A stretch of 57,958 nucleotides of DNA, taken from contig NW_019775425.1 in the NCBI RefSeq assembly GCF_001039355.2, positions 743,706 through 801,663 on the forward strand, written 5' to 3'. The notes beneath the pieces were generated by a model. It was not told where the DNA came from. It ran no database searches and was given only the letters and a program-made list of their open reading frames with translations. Positions 1 to 14,360 of the stretch are shown here, piece by piece; the first letter of the stretch is position 1; each line of letters starts with the position of its first letter. Both the position numbers and the translations under genes were made by a program. This stretch comes from Lingula anatina. Its lineage: Eukaryota; Brachiopoda; Lingulata; Lingulida; Lingulidae.

Positions 1-85
<85 letters not shown>
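1..85. repeat. (TC)n-(TA)n microsatellite
   Basis: Compound dinucleotide repeat at the window edge. Confidence 0.95.
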
Positions 86-88
<3 letters not shown>

Positions 89-1265
89 ACAAAGGATGGG
101 TGGCGTTAGGGGTAAGATACTGTAAATCATACGATCAAGTTTATCAGTAAATTCATTATATACATTTATGTCTCCGTGATCTAAAAGGACTTAAATAATA
201 TGACATACCAATTAAAAGAATAGGACAAACTCAAGTATGATGTTCGAAATTTGGCCGATGACGGCCGCACTCATCGAAGGTCCCTCTGATAAGAGAAGCT
301 TTGTGATAAACATCGAATAATGTTGAGTAATGATATTTACGTAATGCTTCCGCATGAAAAATCTAGAGTTAATATATAATTTCCAAACAAATAGTGCACA
401 TGTTTCAATGTGTAGGGTTGCAAAGAAGCAAGCTAAAAGTTGTGTAAGCTAAAAGTTGTGTAAGCCAAGAGTAAAACAATTGTGTAGTATAGGTGCACAG
501 CCAAACATGGTTGTAGCTAGATACCTACATTTTAAGACGTAGTAGATAACCGCCTATGTATATGGTGTTAATGTACATGTATAGCAGGTTTAAGTTATAA
601 GAAGGTTGAAAAAGCGACAGAAACAGTAAAAGATTTTTGTTGGTTTTTGCTGCTGTAGGTTTTCCTTATTTTCATTATTATTATTGTAAAAATTATCAGA
701 ATACACGTGCAAAATGCTCCTGATAAAATAATATAATAAAGGGTAAATCATAGTTGCCTTTTTTTATACAAAAAAGGATCAACAATAGTTTATTCGTTGG
801 AGCCCCCTTGCCACATTATTACCAAAATTATTGTCAAAAGTCAACAACATACCTACCACTAATACTTAAGGTCCAAAATCGTTTACTTACTCATTTATTC
901 AAATAAAAGAAATCTCAACTTCATTTTCAAATTGATATTATCTTTTTTTAGGCATCATGATACATTCAACCCGTTAGAGCTAAATATGGAAGCCGTCTGC
1001 CAAAACGCCGAGAGTGTGATTCAGTTGGAATGCGCTGTAGCATACGGATGACACGAAGCCAGGACATTACAAAAACAATCGGCACACCCATTTGTATAGA
1101 TAAACTCACATTGCATCTTCATTATTATCATTTATCTCAATCGCGGCATTTTTTTATACTTCGGTAGATAAATACGAAAAGTTGTTTTGCTTTCTGAGAA
1201 CTCAACTGTGCAGGAGATATACACAATTTGAAGAACCGAAAGCTCAGTTCAGCCAACTAAACATC
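86..1265. other. Upstream region of the P5B ATPase
   Basis: No coding exon recognised. It contains dispersed repeat copy 1 (225-440). An acceptor-like TTTTTTTAG ends near 951 and could begin a non-coding 5' exon. Upstream of the true ATG are short ORFs, including one of 22 codons from 985. No clear TATA box. Confidence 0.4.
225..440. repeat. Dispersed repeat, copy 1
   Basis: Shares segments with 2005-2215 in the same order: AGGACAAAC, TGTTCGAAATTTGGCCG, GACGGCC, AAGGTCCCTCT, TCCAAACAAATA, TGCACATGTTT and GTTGCAAAGA. The copies are diverged and contain indels. A short inverted GGCCG/CGGCC stem is present in each. It is followed by a 17-bp tandem duplication (AGCTAAAAGTTGTGTA). Confidence 0.7.
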
Positions 1266-4024
1266 ATGAAAAGCTCAACCTCCTGTACAAGCTTGGTAGA
1301 CAATAACATGTCTACAGTTATAGAAAATGAAGAGGATGAAGAAAACTCGGTAATTTTAATTTATTTTACTATTCTCAGTGTCTTAGAGAGAAAGGGGCTC
1401 TTATATTCCTATTTTTAATTGCACTCAGCTCTCAAAAACAATTTTAGCAAATAAAAAAAGATCCTCAAAATATTTTGAATACTTTCCTCAGACTCGATGA
1501 ACTATTGCCTCTGACTTCTTAGCCCTTCCATTTTGCTTGCCACTACATGTACTTATTATAAGAAGAGCTATTGTTGTTTCTAGCTTTATTTTCAAACATT
1601 CAAAAACTTTTTCTGCTTTACAGATCGTCACAGCATACAAGCCAGACAAGGTCCGCCTGCTGCTGACCATACTCCTTACGCCTCTCACCGGTGGCATTCT
1701 TTTGCTCTTCATATATTGGAGGTCAGATTGGAGGCTGAAGGTGACACACAGTCCCTGTGAGTTAAAAGAAGCCACCAAAGTCTTAATCAAAGTAAGTGGG
1801 ACTATTAATCTCACTGGTCAAATTATTGAATCAAATAGACAAATATAAGGTTTTCAGTAACGAATTAATGTCCCTCTTTTACATTGTTACCCTTGTATGA
1901 TTTGTACATTATATTTTAGAATACAATTAATAATATGATGCTGTAAGAAGTTGTAGTACACTATTTTTTATGTCTCTTCATTAACTCAAGCGAAAGTATA
2001 AGTAAAGGACAAACACAAATATGGTGTTCGAAATTTGGCCGTTGACGGCCACTTTTATTGAAAGGTCCCTCTAGTAAGGAATAGTGTAAGGTTATTATAT
2101 AGCATTAAATGATGTTGACTAAATTAAAATTAGGTTATATTATAGCATGAATAATAAATATCCAAACAAATATTGCACATGTTTTCATTTTGGGAGTTGC
2201 AAAGAGGCCAACAATTGAATTTATTCGGTAGCCAATTCAACAAAAGATTGCAGACACACACGGTTGCTTCTTGGTCATTTGAATTTACTTTCAAAAAAAA
2301 AAAAAAAAAAAGATAAATATTGAAGTCAAACAAAAACAAAAAATTGGATCATTATCTTGGTTGGGCCATTTTAGTGAGTAATGCTTAAAAATACGACGAA
2401 GCTACTGGAAAAACAGCGTTTTTAAGCGTCATTTATCCGGGGGAGGGGGTGGACTTGGGAATGTCAATTTTATAATTTCAAGAGTGCTTTTTACAAAAAT
2501 TGACCCCTAAGAGCGTCTTTTACACCTATATTTTAACACCTTTTTAATAGCTTTCAAATTACTAAGTTTAATCCGTAAACAAGTTTTTTTAAACATTCCT
2601 CTTTCAAGTGCTTTTAAGTTAAAACTAAACACCCCCAAATACATTTTAATAAAATTATCTCTTTTAATAGCTTTATTATTGCAGACACACACGACTGCTT
2701 CTTTTAATTGTTTTAAAAAACAATCATGAGAAGCGTTGTCAAAGATCAAACTTACCTGAACGCTTGATACTAGTAGGCCTACTTCCCTTTTTTTATAAGG
2801 AAAACTCTCCCGAGATTTTCCCATCTCGGTGCGGTTCATTCTTTTGAGTTGCTTGTCAGACCTACCAAAGATTGCCCAAACTCCGGGACCTGGGATTCAT
2901 TGTTACCAATGTGAAAATCAATCCCATCACTAATAGAAATTATTATTTCGTTTACCATAGGATCAATACAAGCAGCTATTTGTAGAAGACGTCATCAGCA
3001 CCAGTTATGAGAGAAGATCATCCCAGACTGAGGAGATATACCGGAATGTCTCACTGAGATATTTTGTACATAAAGAAGTTCGTTACATTTGGGAAAATGC
3101 AACATTTTCTCGACTTGTGTATGTATATGTATGGCGTTTTTTGTCGGGGTGCCAATAATTCGCCAATAATTAAACCCATCCTAGGATGTTGGATCCTTGG
3201 CCCACCTTTGTTTCTTTGTCCATCGTCTTTTTAGGTTTTAGTTAAGAAATTAGATGATATTAATCTAACATGTAGGCTACTTGCAAACAAAGTGTATGTA
3301 GCGAACGTTCCTATGACCTATATAACCGAAAATAAAACTGACAAAAACGTTGAATTACATCAAATTATATTTTTCGTGTTATTGACATACACATTCTTAC
3401 TTGCAGAGGCCTGGAAAAAGGCAAAGAATGCGCCCATTTCCACAAGATCTCGCACGGCATGCCGAGATCAGAACAGACAAGTCAGCGTGTTTTGTATGGC
3501 ACCAACTGTATAGTCATCCAAGTCAGGTCTTATCTGGACCTGTTTTTCAATGAGGTTACTGTAGAGCTGCAAGTTATCTTAAAATGATAAAATTACTGTA
3601 CTACTTTTGCTGTACTGCTTTTTGGGTTTCGCAAATTCCATTAAGTAATATCTCAAATAAAAAGCAGTGAATTAAGAATATCAAAAAAATGTTTTATTGA
3701 ATGGATATACGCTGAACACGTGCCTTGACTCAATTTTCTATGGGATGTGGGAAAACAAACAAATAATGGCAGTCAAATGCAGAGATGTTTTGTGGTAACA
3801 TAGAAAAAAGTTGATTTTCTATATCAATCTCTTAGCTACAAATTAAAATACCTTTATACTCCTTTAGGCCCTGAACCCGTTCTATATCTTCCAAGTGTAC
3901 AGTGTGACTGTGTGGATGGTTCAGTTGTATTTTCTGTATTGTGGCTGTATCATGGTACTATCTACGATATCCATTGCTTTGTCAGTCTATGAAACCAGAA
4001 GGGTAACTATGAAATACACACAGA

Positions 4025-4073
<49 letters not shown>

Positions 4074-7000
4074 TTAAAATTAGACTGGTGCTCACAAAAG
4101 CTTTTAAAATTGCTACTCAAATAACATGAAATAGTAAAACAGAACACAATGAGATTTTTATATAAATTAGTATCTATTTTAAAGTAAATTAATGCTTGTA
4201 AACATTCGAAATCACTTGCGTTATGCTCGTTGTACATGTGCCATCCAAACTTGCACAATTATGGGTTAATTTAGGGTTTACTATTGATTTCAGTCCAGTG
4301 TTGAGTTAAAAAAGAAGGTGGTCTCTGGCTCAAAAGTCACTGTTCAACGCGGAGCTTGTAAGTATTTAGCTAAGACCTTAGTACATTGTACGTCTCAGTT
4401 CAAGATGCTGTGCCTTTTGTGTTCGTTCATAGGCAGTATGTGTCATACCTTGTTAAAAATGCCGTTGCTTCGTTCATTAGCGCTGTTTGTCTCTTGCAGC
4501 GGAGAACAGCCATACTGTTGGCTCGCGAGAGGACGTGCGTGAGTTGACTTTTGGTTAAAACCCATCTAAATTTGCTTGGAGCATGAGCCTTGTCCTAACC
4601 TATTAAAAGCTTGTATTATAGCATGTTCTGCAGAATCTACACTTGGGGAGACATGAAGAAAATCGGAGGGAAACGACTTTCCTGTATATATTTGGTTGGA
4701 GCTTTTAAAACGTCTGCATAGAATCCCCTTTTGTGCCATTTCCCGAAACTGCCGATATCACTAGTACAAAATTGGCGTAGGGCATATCTCTGTTCTCTTT
4801 TAGACTAACAGCATGTTATTTTCAAGATTTTGAACGTGCAATTGTATCACACAGGTACAATATTAGTTCTTCTCGTGATGCTCGATCTTCTTTGAGCACG
4901 CCTTTACTCAGGGCCGTAGCCTCCGGGGGGGCAGGGGGGGCAGCTGCCCCCCCTGGGATTTGAGGTGCAAAAAAAAGTCGCAATTTCTGACTTCTGATTG
5001 AGCAATAAATAACAGTTAAAATGCACCAGAATGCAGTATTATACATACAGTTTTTAAAATTTTTCCACACCGTGGGACACCCCCTCCCACAACCTCCCCA
5101 CTCAGGGGGCTCTGCCCCCTCGTGTCCGCTTACTGCCCCCCCCTTTCATTTTGCTCAGGCTACGGCCCTGTTACTTATAATTCAGCTTGGTCGTTTCTAG
5201 TAAGCTTTTGGAAAATTTAAATGGAGTACTCAAGCAAAAGCTACAAAAAAGTGTGAATATTAGGGGCCCTAAAAAATCACGGGCAATTTGAAATGGCAAT
5301 TTGAACATTTGATAACGTGGAGCTATCTTCTTGGGCAGCGAAAGTAAAGTGTAAAGTGCAGTAGCTGGTAGTGCTTTTACCTTGAATCGAATGTTTACAT
5401 GTTGAGGTAAATGCTTGTGTAGGCCTACTTATTTATTTGTTTTTTTCATGCACGGTAGACAATATAATTGTAAATTAATGCCTTCATATGTCTGAAATAT
5501 AATGCTATATTTGCATTGTTAATGGAGAGACGTTTTAACGCCTATTGATAAAATGCCCTTCTCACCGTTTTCATTTTCTAAATCTATCCAAAAATGTTTG
5601 CTTTTCCTACCTTTCCTCTCTGTAGAGGCCTTATGACTTCATATAAGCTAAAGATATAAGTAAAGATATTTGTACCGGTATAATGTCCCTCGCATGGAAA
5701 CTGTTTTTTTTTTATTGCTTGAGCGCTTTATTTTTCGTTTCGTGTCCCTTTTTCTTCTCTGTAAAAACTATTTTCAAAAGTTTTCAGCCACATCACTAAT
5801 TTACCTGAGTGTAAGTGAACATTTTATTGGTTTAAAAATATTAATGTTAAAACAGCGTTCATTTCATAAGAACTACTAAATTAAAAATCCCTGTACTGTC
5901 AATCTCCCCATCACCCTCGTCAAAATGCAGTTAAAATAAGAAAATTAGAGCAGTGCAATAGCTTTCTTAACGATCTCATTTCAGTTACGGAAGTGATTGA
6001 TTCGGATGATCTAGTGCCAGGTGACGTCATCATAATTCCAGATCATCACACCAAGTTGGAGTGTGATGCAGTCCTTGTTAATGGCAACTGTGTGGTGAAC
6101 GAAAGCATGCTTACAGGTATTGGTGTAGACACCCGATTATACTATTATTGGTTGACACATGGGCAAAATGATGAAATTTTTGAATTTCTTTTTTACCATT
6201 TCAACAACATGCAATAGTAAGCCACAATATACTAGTAGACCTACGTAGGCCAAGCGATAAAAAATGTAGCTAGAACTACTATGGCTTAATTTTAAATCCT
6301 TCATATCAGTACTAAAGGGCAGAGTTCAAAGTGTAAAACTTAGATGAAAATCGACTTCGAACTATGGAGAATTCAGTGTGGGCACAGGGCCGTGTTGCAT
6401 GCCCCCTCCCCACAAGCACACACACACCCCACACACATGAATCTTTATACGCCCACCCAGCCAACCCATTCTGTCTTTAAAAAGAATAAATAAATGTGTG
6501 ACAGAAAAAAATATCCGTACGTGCAATGTACAGTACGCTTAATCTCATCAAATAAATTTGGCACTGAGAAAACAACGTGTCCAACAAGGGGTCCTTCGAC
6601 GTTCCAAGCTGACATTTCGCTCCTCTCTGCAAAATCTTGAATACAACAGTGTGCCTTCATATTTTGTTAATAATGTAATTGACTGCGATTAAAGTCAGCA
6701 ATAGGTTCTATATGCAATGCGTGTTTTATCAACGAACGTTTCAATAGTGGTAAAGCGCTATATTTACATTGATTGGTCTTCTCTTGACATTGTTGCTAAG
6801 TGGTCACCTAGCGGTAGCTTTATGAGTGACATATCATGCACCAGCTGACGAACCTGTCCGTCTCATATCAGACGCAGTACTTAAAGCCAGAATATAAACA
6901 AGTGTGTGTATGACTAAAATTAACAGGTAAGTATACTCTTTTAAATTCTTTATTTGACTTCCATGAACATCGTAGAAATTTTATGCAGTAGGGCCATTCT

Positions 7001-10000
7001 TTGAGACTGCTTTTTGCAGTAGGCCTAATTATAGAGAGGCCACTGATACCGGCGTAACATGTAGTGTACACATGGTATATACCTCACTGCTTGGATACCT
7101 TAAGACAGCTACACTGCAATGCATGTTCCTTCATTTGAAAGAAGTCCTCTTTGGGTAAAACTGATATATGGAACGGATGTTTGTGTATTAGACTATCGAA
7201 TATTTACAAAGAAATTCCTATAGGCCTACGCTCTTAGGATAAATTAAGTATACCATCAATAGGTTGTCAATCGATTAATTAAGCAATTCTAGTGTAAGAC
7301 TTGTGGTAAACCAAGTAGATCCATTCCCTGTAGAATCTCATGTAAATCTAATTAGTCCATATTGCATTTGAGAACAGCCTAGTCCTATTAGAATTGTGAT
7401 TAGGTCCTTTTTGAAGCTTATATATAACGTTACTACGTTTAAAATACCAGAGGGTTTTCTAATCACTTTAATAACAGAATGTAGGGCACACACTTCTGAA
7501 GTAATCAAAGTCTATAGTCTTTATATTAAAGCGGAGCTAAAACGTCTGGGTCAGATGTCGAATTTCGAAGCTTGACTTTACTTGCTTCATAATCAGTTTG
7601 ACCTCGTCGATTCTTTTGTGAGGCATGTTTAATTTAAACATACGTATTGAATGGGTATCGATAGCCTGTGCTTCTCGATTTATTTAGCGTATTGCTAAAA
7701 CAAGCAGTACATAAACATATAGTGACGCTGACATAGCATACTTGTTACTCAGTACTGTTAGCGTTATTGAATTCATTATTAATCAAAGAAAAGCGAGCAT
7801 GCAATCTAGCCTATAGGCGCACTAGCTAGCTGTAGTACCTACCGGTTTATGGCACTTCAAAAGTTCGAAAACTTAACACAGTTTGATTTAGTTTTTTATT
7901 ATTATTTTTAAGTAAATCTATATATTATTTTATTTTACTGTTTTCATATTTCGCCTAATTTATTTTGCAGATGGTGAATTTCTACCCACGCCTAACTTAA
8001 TAAAGAAGAAAATCGTAAGATGTCGCCAGTAGCAGACGAAGTTTGGACTGCTCGTCCAAAATCAAGGGAGGCACAAATCCAGGAAACGTATTACAAACGT
8101 AATGCTACAACCAGCAATGTGTCACCGCTTTTATTTTGTCGCGTGACCCCACGCAGACGACCAGCCATCGAATACGGACAAGCTGCAGACGATTCTTCCT
8201 CCATTGCATATCAACGTAAAGAAGAGACATATGCTCGCCGTAATGCAAGTTCTAAGGGTGCCATAATACCAAGCAAGTATGATGCGCAAGCAAGGACTCA
8301 GTACCTAGAGGATGACGACGAGACACCTAGCCAGGTATCCAGCAGACGATACGCCTGGGCCCCTCGCACTAAAACCCACGGTGACCTCAAAACTGAGAGT
8401 TTCAACAAGAGAAATATCAGCACAAATAATATTTCACCCGATTTGGCCACCCGGGACACTGCGAGGCAGCAAACAAGTGCAACGAAGGATGATGAATTAG
8501 TTGACGAAATTTGGGGAACACGGCCTCACAGCAGAGATGAAACGCGAAAAGAAAGTTTTGACAAGCGCAATAAAACAACGAGCGCTCTTGACACGCATTC
8601 CAAGGGTAGTAGCGTTCTAGACGGAGTGAATTACTCCTATCCTGCAGACTATGAAATTCACCCACGCATTGTTAAACCCGAAGCACAAGAAATTGCTGAT
8701 CTTAGTAAGGGTGGACGCATGAGTATGCTTTTGGGCAAAGGCTCTAAGCATTTGTCTCAACCGACAGATTACCCTATACAGCCCAGGGTTGTTAAGCCCG
8801 AAGCCCAGGAAATTGCCGATCTTAGTAAAGGCAAAAGAATGGAAAAACTGCTAGGAAAGGGCACAAAGCGCTCGTCTCGCTCCCAACCAACGGATTATCC
8901 ACTTCATGCTAGAGCCGTTAAACCGGAAGCAGAGGAAATCGCTAACTTAGGGAAGGGGGGTCGAATGCAAGGATACATTGGGAAAAACTCCCAGCACTTG
9001 TCCCTCCCACAGAAACACCCCATCCATCCTAGAGTTGTGAAGTCAGAGGCAGCAGATATTGCTAATCTGAGCAAAGGTGGGCGAATGAACGTTGTTTTGG
9101 GGAACGATCCCCAGCAGAAGGTGCCGTATCCCAACGACTATCCAATCCATCCAAGAAAAGTCACCGAAGAGGCCAGTGGTATTGCCAGAATAAGTAAAGG
9201 TGGACGAATGGAAAGACTTATCCATGAGTATGGCCATCTTACCCCATCCGCACGCCCTGTGCCGAGGATAAAACCCGAAGCAGAGCAAATATACGAGCCT
9301 CATCGCGGAAAACGCGTGGCGCGGATTATCAAACAGCAAAGAACAAGTCAGTCAGCAAGATCGTACAGTTCGCTTGGTTATTACGGGTCGCGTGATGACA
9401 CAGGTGACGTTTTTGGGGGTCAACGACCTCACACTAGGGACGAGACACGTTCTGAAAGTTTTCATCGCCGTAATGCCACCACATGGTGGTAAAATAACTA
9501 CATATGAGAATCTTTAGCTTTTGACTCAGATGACCTTGTCCACATGAATTTCCTTTGGGATTGTTAAAGATGTCCATGATACAAGCTCATATTTAAGAAG
9601 TGAAGGAAAATAACCAAAAAATTAGATTATGAAGTGGATTTTTAGATCCAAATTAATATTATTTCACTTTAAGATGTGATATGCTAGTATTTAAGGAAAA
9701 ATGAAATTTTGCATGCCAATATTGTTATCATCACTTAAACTATACCACGTTCATCCTTTTAAAACTAGTTACAATTTTAGATTATTGTGCTAAACTGCGT
9801 TTGAATGACTATTTGCACTGCTGTGATAAAAGTTATTATAGACTTTTCATGAAGATTTTGTAGTTGAAATTACATGAAATGAATCAAATATTTATATTTT
9901 ATTATAAAATAAAATGCTTAAAAACTATGCCGATTGCGTACGTTCTTTTTCGTTTGCGGGACGGATATACAGTGTAATAGATTCGAACAATATCCTATGG

Positions 10001-13000
10001 CACCATAAGTCTTACATTTAGCAGTTTGAAAAAGCATCTGTTAAATTCAATTTTTTCAGTTATATTTTCATGGCACATAAACACATAATACAATACCCCC
10101 TTTCCAATTTTGCGAATAACTTCAAAAACTTAGATTTGGCTTCCCTAAAAATTGTTTTTTCTGTCCATTTTTGGGGGGGGGGGGTTCTTGGACTTATTTC
10201 ACAAAGTGATCTTGTTTTAGCATACCTCTAGGGCTGGATAAATAGTTCAATGACATAAAACACTTTATGTTGGCCGTTGGTGATTTCAACGATTAAGACA
10301 TTGTTCGTTACTACACACGGGACTCCACATTGTGTTAGTTGAGGCAAATTGCATTGAAATCATTTGTGTTATGTTCACTTGGTCCGCAGGAGAGAGCATA
10401 CCTATCACAAAGACCTCGGTACCAAATGTCAACACTGAGATGTACACTCCTCTCACCCACAAACGACACACGTTGTTCTGTGGGACGGAGGTGATTCAAG
10501 CGAGGAGCATGAATCAGGAATCTGTGAAAGCCGTGGTGGTAAGAACAGGTTGGTAAAAGCTGATATTTATTTTTCATTTAAGGTGTACTGTACACGTTTA
10601 AAATTTTTCCAAAGTCATATTTCTTGTTTTCATGTTCTGCGAAGCTTCCTTATCTTTCCCAATTCAGACCTTAATAACGATGAAAAAACAGAAATAAAGG
10701 TGCCTGATGTCTATATTTCCTTCCGAAATTAAAAATAATGAATGGTGTATCGTTTTAATGACTATGAACTCAGTTATAAAATTGAAAATGGTATAAACAT
10801 CAGTTTAAAGTGCAGGGACGAGTGGAGCAATGATTCGTGAGAGAGAAAAAAATTCCCGTTAAAATGCGTTTTACGGAAAAATCTCATTTAGATTATCTTT
10901 AACCTTTTGTCAATGGTCTAAACATTAGTGAATACAATTAGATGTGATACTGAGATACTGATAGCTTTTTTTCTATAGGGAACTACACAATTGTTAAGTT
11001 TAGTAATCTGGGCGTTAGCCTTTAAATATTGTAATAACAATGATATATTTAAGAAGAATGAGATACAGTCCTAGAACTCTAAAATATGTAATACCCATGG
11101 CATAGTCTCTCTCTTTCTCTTACACATGCACTCACGCGAGCGCGCGAACGCACATAAAATTAGTTTGAATAACTTTTTTTACTCTTAAACATGAATGTTT
11201 TCAGGATTCGCCACTGCAAAAGGAGAGTTAGTGCGATCTATACTTTTCCCTCAGCCACTAGACCTTAAATTGCACAGAGACGGCCTTAAGTTCATCGGGG
11301 TAGCGCTTATCATAGGTATGACTTTTTCACTTTATTCTACAGTTAGTCATGTAAATCGTGTATTTACATATGTAAGACAGCTATGTAAGACTTGGTTATA
11401 TTCTCACAAAATGAAAATGAAACATGAGTTTTAACATTTAGTGATATATTTCAGCTTTTGTGGGACTTGGATTCGTAGTTTTCACATACTTGTACCATGA
11501 GGTAAGCTTTTCGTGTTTCTTTCCTCTTAAATTCAAGTGTAAACATTGGTTTCGGTGAGCTTGTATTTATGTTCATAAACGTATAATCGTTCAACCATTT
11601 ATTTTATTAAATCCATGCAATGAACCCCTTTAAAAAAAGATTTTAACTTTTGTCGGAATCACGACGTAACAAATGGCATTCCTGTTTATATACTTGTTTC
11701 AGATATATGAAGACATGGCTATCACCCTTCTAAACATCACGACATTTTGTGTGCCTCCCGCTCTGCCGGCAGCTATCACGATCGGAAATGTGTTAGCGCA
11801 GAAACGGCTGGAGAAAGCCAAAATTTTCTGCATGAGTTCGAGATTTATTAACTTTACTGGCGCACTGAATGTCGTATGTTTTGACAAAGTAAGTTAAATT
11901 AGACTTACATACGTTTTTTAGTAAAAATAATCCTCTAGTATAATCGACACGAGTGTCACAGATCGCACTGTCATGCAAACCGGTTTACAGTTTGGACAAA
12001 GAAGAAATTAAGGCTTCCTTCACATGAAAAATCTATTTTCTAAAAATCTATTTTCTATTCGCGGTATCTTGTGATCACGGTCTGTGCCCTGAATACCCCG
12101 CGGCGTAATTACTGGCAGCGCGAGCCAGTTACTTCCAAAGCTGTAATTAATTCTCGGCTGCGCTCGGAGTCTAAGGAGCAAATACTGCGCTCTTGTTTTA
12201 CATCGTCTATTTACGGAAAATATATTTTCTTTTTGCTAATTAATTTATTATGCATTTTTATTTATTTATTTATTTTTTTTTTTTTTGATTTTATGATATA
12301 TTCCTATGCATTTTCCACTAGACTGGTACCCTCACAAATGATGGATTGGATCTCCACGGACTGCGAAGGGCAGAAAATGGAAGGTGCGAGCATTTCCTAT
12401 ATTTCTTTATTAATGTTCACAAGGGACCCGATTATGCATAAGCGATACATTTTTCTGCTTTTAATGTATGTAAATGTATTTTTGAAAGAAAATGTGATGC
12501 AGGAAAACGTATGTATATCCAACCAACTATTGTCTATGGATCTGACTGAACAATTGTTGTCTTAGGCACTTGCCCCCCCCCCCCACACACACACACACAC
12601 ACACACTCTCTCTCACACACACACGAACACAAAAAGGATAAAGATCCAATATACTTTTTGTTTAGGTTCCTCAAAGAAAGTCTTGGATCGGAAAACCTCC
12701 CCACTGGTTCGTGTCTTACATGCATGGCGACGTGCCATTCCCTACACATCATAGACGGCAAACCTGACGGATATCCATTGGATGTAAAGATGTTTGAAGC
12801 AACAGGATGGGTAAATTATAACTGTGCTGCTTCTCTCCATTAATTCTACTGTGCTCATATATGTAGAAGCATTCCTTAAGTATTGCCTTTTTATGATATA
12901 AAGAATTAGAGGGTTAAGGTTGATGGTATTTCCGGAATTAGATAAATTACTCCATTATTATTGCTCTTCATTCTTATAAAACAGAATAGCTCTAAAATGT

Positions 13001-14314
13001 ATGCTTCCGCACCGGTATATACATGTACTACATATATTTCACTGAACAACCCTTCAGAAAACTGGAAAATAAGATGCGCTTGTTATCTTTGTCCTTTTTT
13101 CCGTAGGGCCAACTAGGTCTTGGTTATTAAAACGTTCGTATTGTCATTGATATTTTGATGACAATTATATTTTCACTAAAACTAGTACTGTGATTGTTCT
13201 TGTGTTACATTCCATCCATCTATCTCTCATTTTATCATCTTTTCAAGATACTCAAGGATCCCAGCACGTTAATGCCATACGAGACGAAATTTGAGAAGAC
13301 ACCTATGGCCATCGTTCAATCAGACAAGGTAAATATGTTTGTGAAAAAGATGCAAGTTTCCAAACGTTTTTTTTTCTTTTGAAATTCATTTATTATATTA
13401 ACTTGTTCATGTCCTTATTTTCAATTAATTTTTGTTTCAAAACGCTAGAAACTTGGTGGATTTTTTTTAATTTCTAAGACTGTGAAAAATTGAATTTCCA
13501 TAACATAATAATAGCAATGTAAATGAAATTTAATAACATTTAAGATAACACAACTCACCACAGCGTCGTTTGTGTATCGTCTTCTAAGTTTTCTTCTTGT
13601 ATGTTTTCAAGGGCGGAGAAGTGGCTGTTATACGCCAATACACGTTCGCCTCGGGACTTCAAAGAATGAGCGTCATAACGAAATCAGAAGATAGTTCGGA
13701 ACTCGAAGTTTACGTTAAAGGGTCTCCTGAAAAGATCACCAGTATCAGTAAACCAGAGACCGGTAAGGCAGATGTTCTTATAAGATTTCAGGATAAAAAT
13801 TGACTTTTAACGGGATTTATGAACTCTTAAAATGGCTATTTTAAAAGGCCATTTCTCTTTTATTGCCTGTTAATATGATCCTTCCAAATGCGTCTATTGT
13901 TGCAGCAATGCAACTGTAAAGCATTATTTTATAGATTTTAGGGGTTTAATGTTATTTAGTAGGATTTCAGCAACCTACTTAAGGTATTTCAAATGGCATT
14001 TTTAAAATTAACTCCTTAATTGATACATCTATGTTCACTGCTACTTCGGATACTATTGTCACCTGGCATGCTGCATACTTCTCCGTCATCACTACAGCAA
14101 CAAAGACAAAACACAATAGCGATTACACTGCAATGAAGCTGTGAAACACGCACTTTTATCGTATAATCTTGTAAAGTTCCAGAAGACTGGCAAGACATCT
14201 TGGAGGTGTACACCAGAGATGGATACCGTGTCATTGCCTTGGCAACCAAAAAGCTAGATCCTAGCATCACTTGGGATGACACACAAAACTTAAGCAGGCG
14301 AGTGTCGGGGCAAT

Positions 14315-14360
<46 letters not shown>

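Noticed and set aside
1488-1814. 108-codon minus-strand frame over ATPase exon 2
   Set aside because: Opposite strand of a well-supported coding exon with an in-phase membrane segment.
7971-8014. Possible 44-nt cassette exon of the ATPase, acceptor 7970 and donor 8015
   Set aside because: Its length would break the frame between exons 8 and 9, which join cleanly across the TGES motif; better seen as 5' sequence of the nested gene.
8417-9339. Minus-strand open frames opposite the nested gene
   Set aside because: Antisense shadows of the repeat-coding frame; no start, splice or similarity support.
12071-12565. 164-codon plus-strand open frame in ATPase intron 12
   Set aside because: It reads through exon 13 in a different frame from the conserved DKTGTLT continuation, and contains long F/I/L-rich intronic translation.
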